A stretch of 64,000 nucleotides of DNA from Whitmania pigra. Taxonomy: Eukaryota; Annelida; Clitellata; Hirudinida; Haemopidae. The position numbers were made by a program, and so were the translations under genes. The stretch's first letter is position 1, and every line of letters starts with the position of its first letter. Below the pieces are notes generated by a model, which searched no databases, was not told the origin of the DNA, and worked only from the letters and a program-made list of their open reading frames with translations. The stretch is from contig JAJTWR010000454.1 in assembly GCA_021613335.1 (NCBI GenBank), forward strand, positions 193,501 to 257,500, given 5' to 3'. This document shows positions 61,559-64,000 of this stretch, in pieces.

Positions 61559-63801
61559 ATGAAACAATTAACAAAAAAAGAACTTTCAATAATTTATGTG
61601 TTTCTTTCAACCATATTCTCGGAGTCCATAGGCCAATGTCAGTCATTTTTTAAAGTATTTAGCATAAAATTATCGTATTAAAGATGTTATGTTATTTTAT
61701 GTCACCTAAAAAGAATCAAAGCATTTTAATTAATTTTGGTTTCACATTGATAAATTCATTTTGCGATGATTTAAATTGCCGAAAATTGATATAATTTATT
61801 AAAATCGTTTTTTCAACCATTACGTTTACAAGTTCGACAATGATATTGTGATGTAAGTGATAAGATATTCGTCGATTCTGAAGATCCTAATTCTAAGGGC
61901 ATAAACTTGCAAATAGACAATGACTCTATAATGGGATACAAGTGTTGATAACTTTTGATTATAAATCAACACATTTTTGGTAAAATCAATACAATCGCAG
62001 GTTGCAAGTGAGAGTAATGACGCTTCACAACGTTGCCGAAAGCATCAATTTAAAATTAATCTTGACACGAATATGTTTTAACATTAACTCCAGCATGTCC
62101 TGGTACTACAAACGGACTTTCGACTTCGGGAAGCAGGGAAGACATGCTAAAGAGAATCACAAAGCGATTTTCAAAATGCACAATAATAGAAGGCAATCTA
62201 GAAATAAGTTATTTACCATTAGTTGAATCAGATTTGACTTTTCTCAGCACCATTGAGGAGGTCACAGGTTATGTCATCTTTTACGACACGAGCCAGACAT
62301 CGTTGCCATTTACAAACCTGAAGATAATACGGGGTCGAAATCTATATAGGTCAGCATTAAAAGTTAATTTAAAAATATTATATATGAATCATGCTTGAAT
62401 AAGAACAATTTAATTCATTACTAGTCTGAGCGATGGCAGCTATAGTCTGATAATCATCTATAACAAGTTTTTAAAGGATTTAAGACTCCTTTCACTAAAA
62501 GGTTAGTGACCAAATTCCAAACGATTAGTTCATCTCATGAACGTGATTAATGATGGACACTTGTTTTATATATCCACAGAAATCTCACGGGGAGACGTTA
62601 TGTTTTCCAAAGTCGGCAATTTGTGCTATATTGATACCGTCTTGTGGAGAGACATATTTTCCAGTGAAAATTCGACTGTCAAATATGACACCTTATCCAT
62701 TGAACAAGCCACGCCGTGCAAAGGTTTTATATTAGCGTTTATTCAAATTGTTTATCTTTTATTGGAAGTAATTAAAAGTGTAAAACACCTATTCTTCTAG
62801 GCACTTGCCATGAATCATGTCCGAAATTTAATAGAATGAGTTATTGTTGGGGACCAGGTGAACATCAATGCCAAAAATGTAAGCATTTATCATTCTTGTC
62901 ATAAAAATGAATTACATAAGCAGAACTTACTTATTTTTTTTTTGAGAAAATTAAAAATTCACTTGTGCTTATTTTAGTGACCAAGTCATTCTGTCATGAA
63001 AGGTGCAATGGAAGTTGTTTTGGCAAGGAGTGGTATCAGTGCTGCGCAGATACATGCGAAGGTGGATGTACTGGAACAAGTAACAAGGAATGTTTTGTGA
63101 GCCAAATGATTTAATATCATTTCTCATTATTAAAATTAAATAAGGCAATTAAACTTTTTTTTAAACTTATCATTATTCGTGGAGTATGTAATGTTTACAT
63201 TCGAGAACCAATTAAACTCTTTTCCTTCAGAGATGCAAAACCTTTTCTGATGGTGGTGCTTGTGTAGATTTTTGTCCTCCTCCTGCCATTTATGATTCTA
63301 CATCGATGACTTGGAAGTCCAATCCAATGTTTAAATATCCCTTTGGCTCCGAATGTGTGAGCCAATGTCCTGGTTGGTTTTTGATACGAAAGATATTTAA
63401 AGATTGGATTTCTTCGGAAATGGTTTGATTACATGTATTCCATTCAGATTACACGTACGTCTACAAAGGAGCGTGCGTAAAAAATTGTCCTGAGGGAGAA
63501 ACTGATACCGAAGGTGTCTGCAAACCGTGCGAGGGACCCTGCCCTAAAGGTTTACAATTTTTATTTTGCGGTTGGAACATTCAGATATATGTATAGTGTC
63601 ATATCTTTTTAGCAACTCGTCTTTCATAATTGTCTTCTTAAATGAAAGAAGATACATGCCATTTTATAAAAGCTTTATTTTGTTTCTAAAAGGTTGTCCT
63701 GGAACCGGCGATACTTTTTTATCTAACCGTAACATCGAATCATTCAGAGGATGTACTGTCATTCAGGGAAATCTCTATATTGCGCAGACGACATTTAAAA
63801 A
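61559..63801 (+). CDS. EGFR-type ectodomain protein, copy B (3' end outside window)
   Basis: Nine exons visible: 61559-61637, 62094-62349, 62425-62501, 62580-62723, 62801-62878, 62978-63096, 63231-63372, 63448-63549 and 63693-63801. They match copy A exons 1-9 one for one, with lengths equal or different by three (79/76, 256, 77, 144/141, 78, 119, 142, 102, 109/112) and the same phases. The product has a signal peptide starting MKQLTKKELSIIYVFLST, L1 ([26 protein letters not shown]), CR1 ([32 protein letters not shown]) and the start of L2 (FRGCTVIQGNLYI). The remaining exons lie beyond the window, so it cannot be said whether this copy ends as a secreted protein or continues into a membrane helix and kinase. 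Intron 3 has a normal GT donor, unlike copy A. Confidence 0.87.
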
Positions 63802-64000
63802 GTGCAACTGCTGGGTTTTGTTGTTGTTGATAATTTCAGAGGAATTACTAAAACCTCATGATGTATCTTCATTTAAATACAAAATGTGATTAAGGCAAGT
63901 TTTATCTGACAATATTTATATTACAGAGACAATTCTTTATCAGGACATTCACGATTAATTGATCGACAGCAAACTAAAGCAACCTACTTTATAGTGCATG
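63802..64000 (+). other. Intron 9 of EGFR-like copy B, continuing out of the window
   Basis: It corresponds to intron 9 of copy A. The next L2 exon is expected to the right. Confidence 0.7.

Overview
This is animal (metazoan) nuclear DNA. It is AT-rich, the genes are split by short introns (mostly 70 to 500 bases), microsatellites such as (GAT)n are common, and genes lie on both strands a few hundred to a few thousand bases apart. The gene set (LDB/Chip, a non-clustered protocadherin, SBK-type kinase, SRSF2, NUP155, EGFR-type ectodomains) indicates a bilaterian. The protocadherin and SBK content, base composition and intron size would fit a lophotrochozoan such as an annelid, but the sequence does not prove a species.

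Layout. (1) 309-5296 +: PPP1R37 leucine-rich PP1 regulator, 5' end missing, with a 643-base TA-flanked inverted-repeat transposon in its first visible intron. (2) 8995-11253 -: SLC35A nucleotide-sugar transporter. (3) 12090-14588 -: LDB1/2 LIM-domain-binding cofactor, first exon(s) not found. (4) 14589-19311: gene-poor, with two transposase-like fragments. (5) 19312-25213 +: six-repeat protocadherin-like receptor, 1115 aa. (6) 25850-29823 -: MGAT4 N-glycan branching enzyme. (7) 30748-32305 +: membrane-anchored JmjC/cupin-like oxygenase, divergent from MGAT4. (8) 32729-35710 -: SBK-family kinase with long low-complexity extensions. (9) 39213-39643 -: small single-pass membrane protein, unidentified. 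(10) 41842-42536 +: FAM241B-like. (11) 43558-44522 -: SRSF2. (12) 45132-45700 -: TXNL4A/DIM1. (13) 46238-54455 +: complete 33-exon NUP155, 1384 aa. (14) 55236-60428 + and 61559 to beyond the window end: two tandem genes for an EGFR-type ectodomain.

The most unusual content is the last block. The first gene has a signal peptide and the L1, furin-like, L2, furin-like order of an EGF receptor, then ends in a short lysine/arginine-rich tail with no membrane segment and no kinase. The second is an exon-for-exon copy that runs off the window. Together they look like a small cluster of secreted EGFR-like proteins, possibly ligand traps. Other points of interest are three GC-AG introns, and two introns in which a tandem repeat has copied the splice site itself.

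Housekeeping genes dominate and are not functionally clustered. Two (SLC35A and MGAT4) serve Golgi glycosylation and two (SRSF2 and TXNL4A) serve splicing, but nothing shows co-regulation apart from head-to-head pairs that may share promoters (MGAT4/JmjC, TXNL4A/NUP155, the small membrane gene/FAM241B). Exon boundaries were set by hand from reading frame, GT/GC-AG signals and remembered family sequence, and each complete model sums to a multiple of three.
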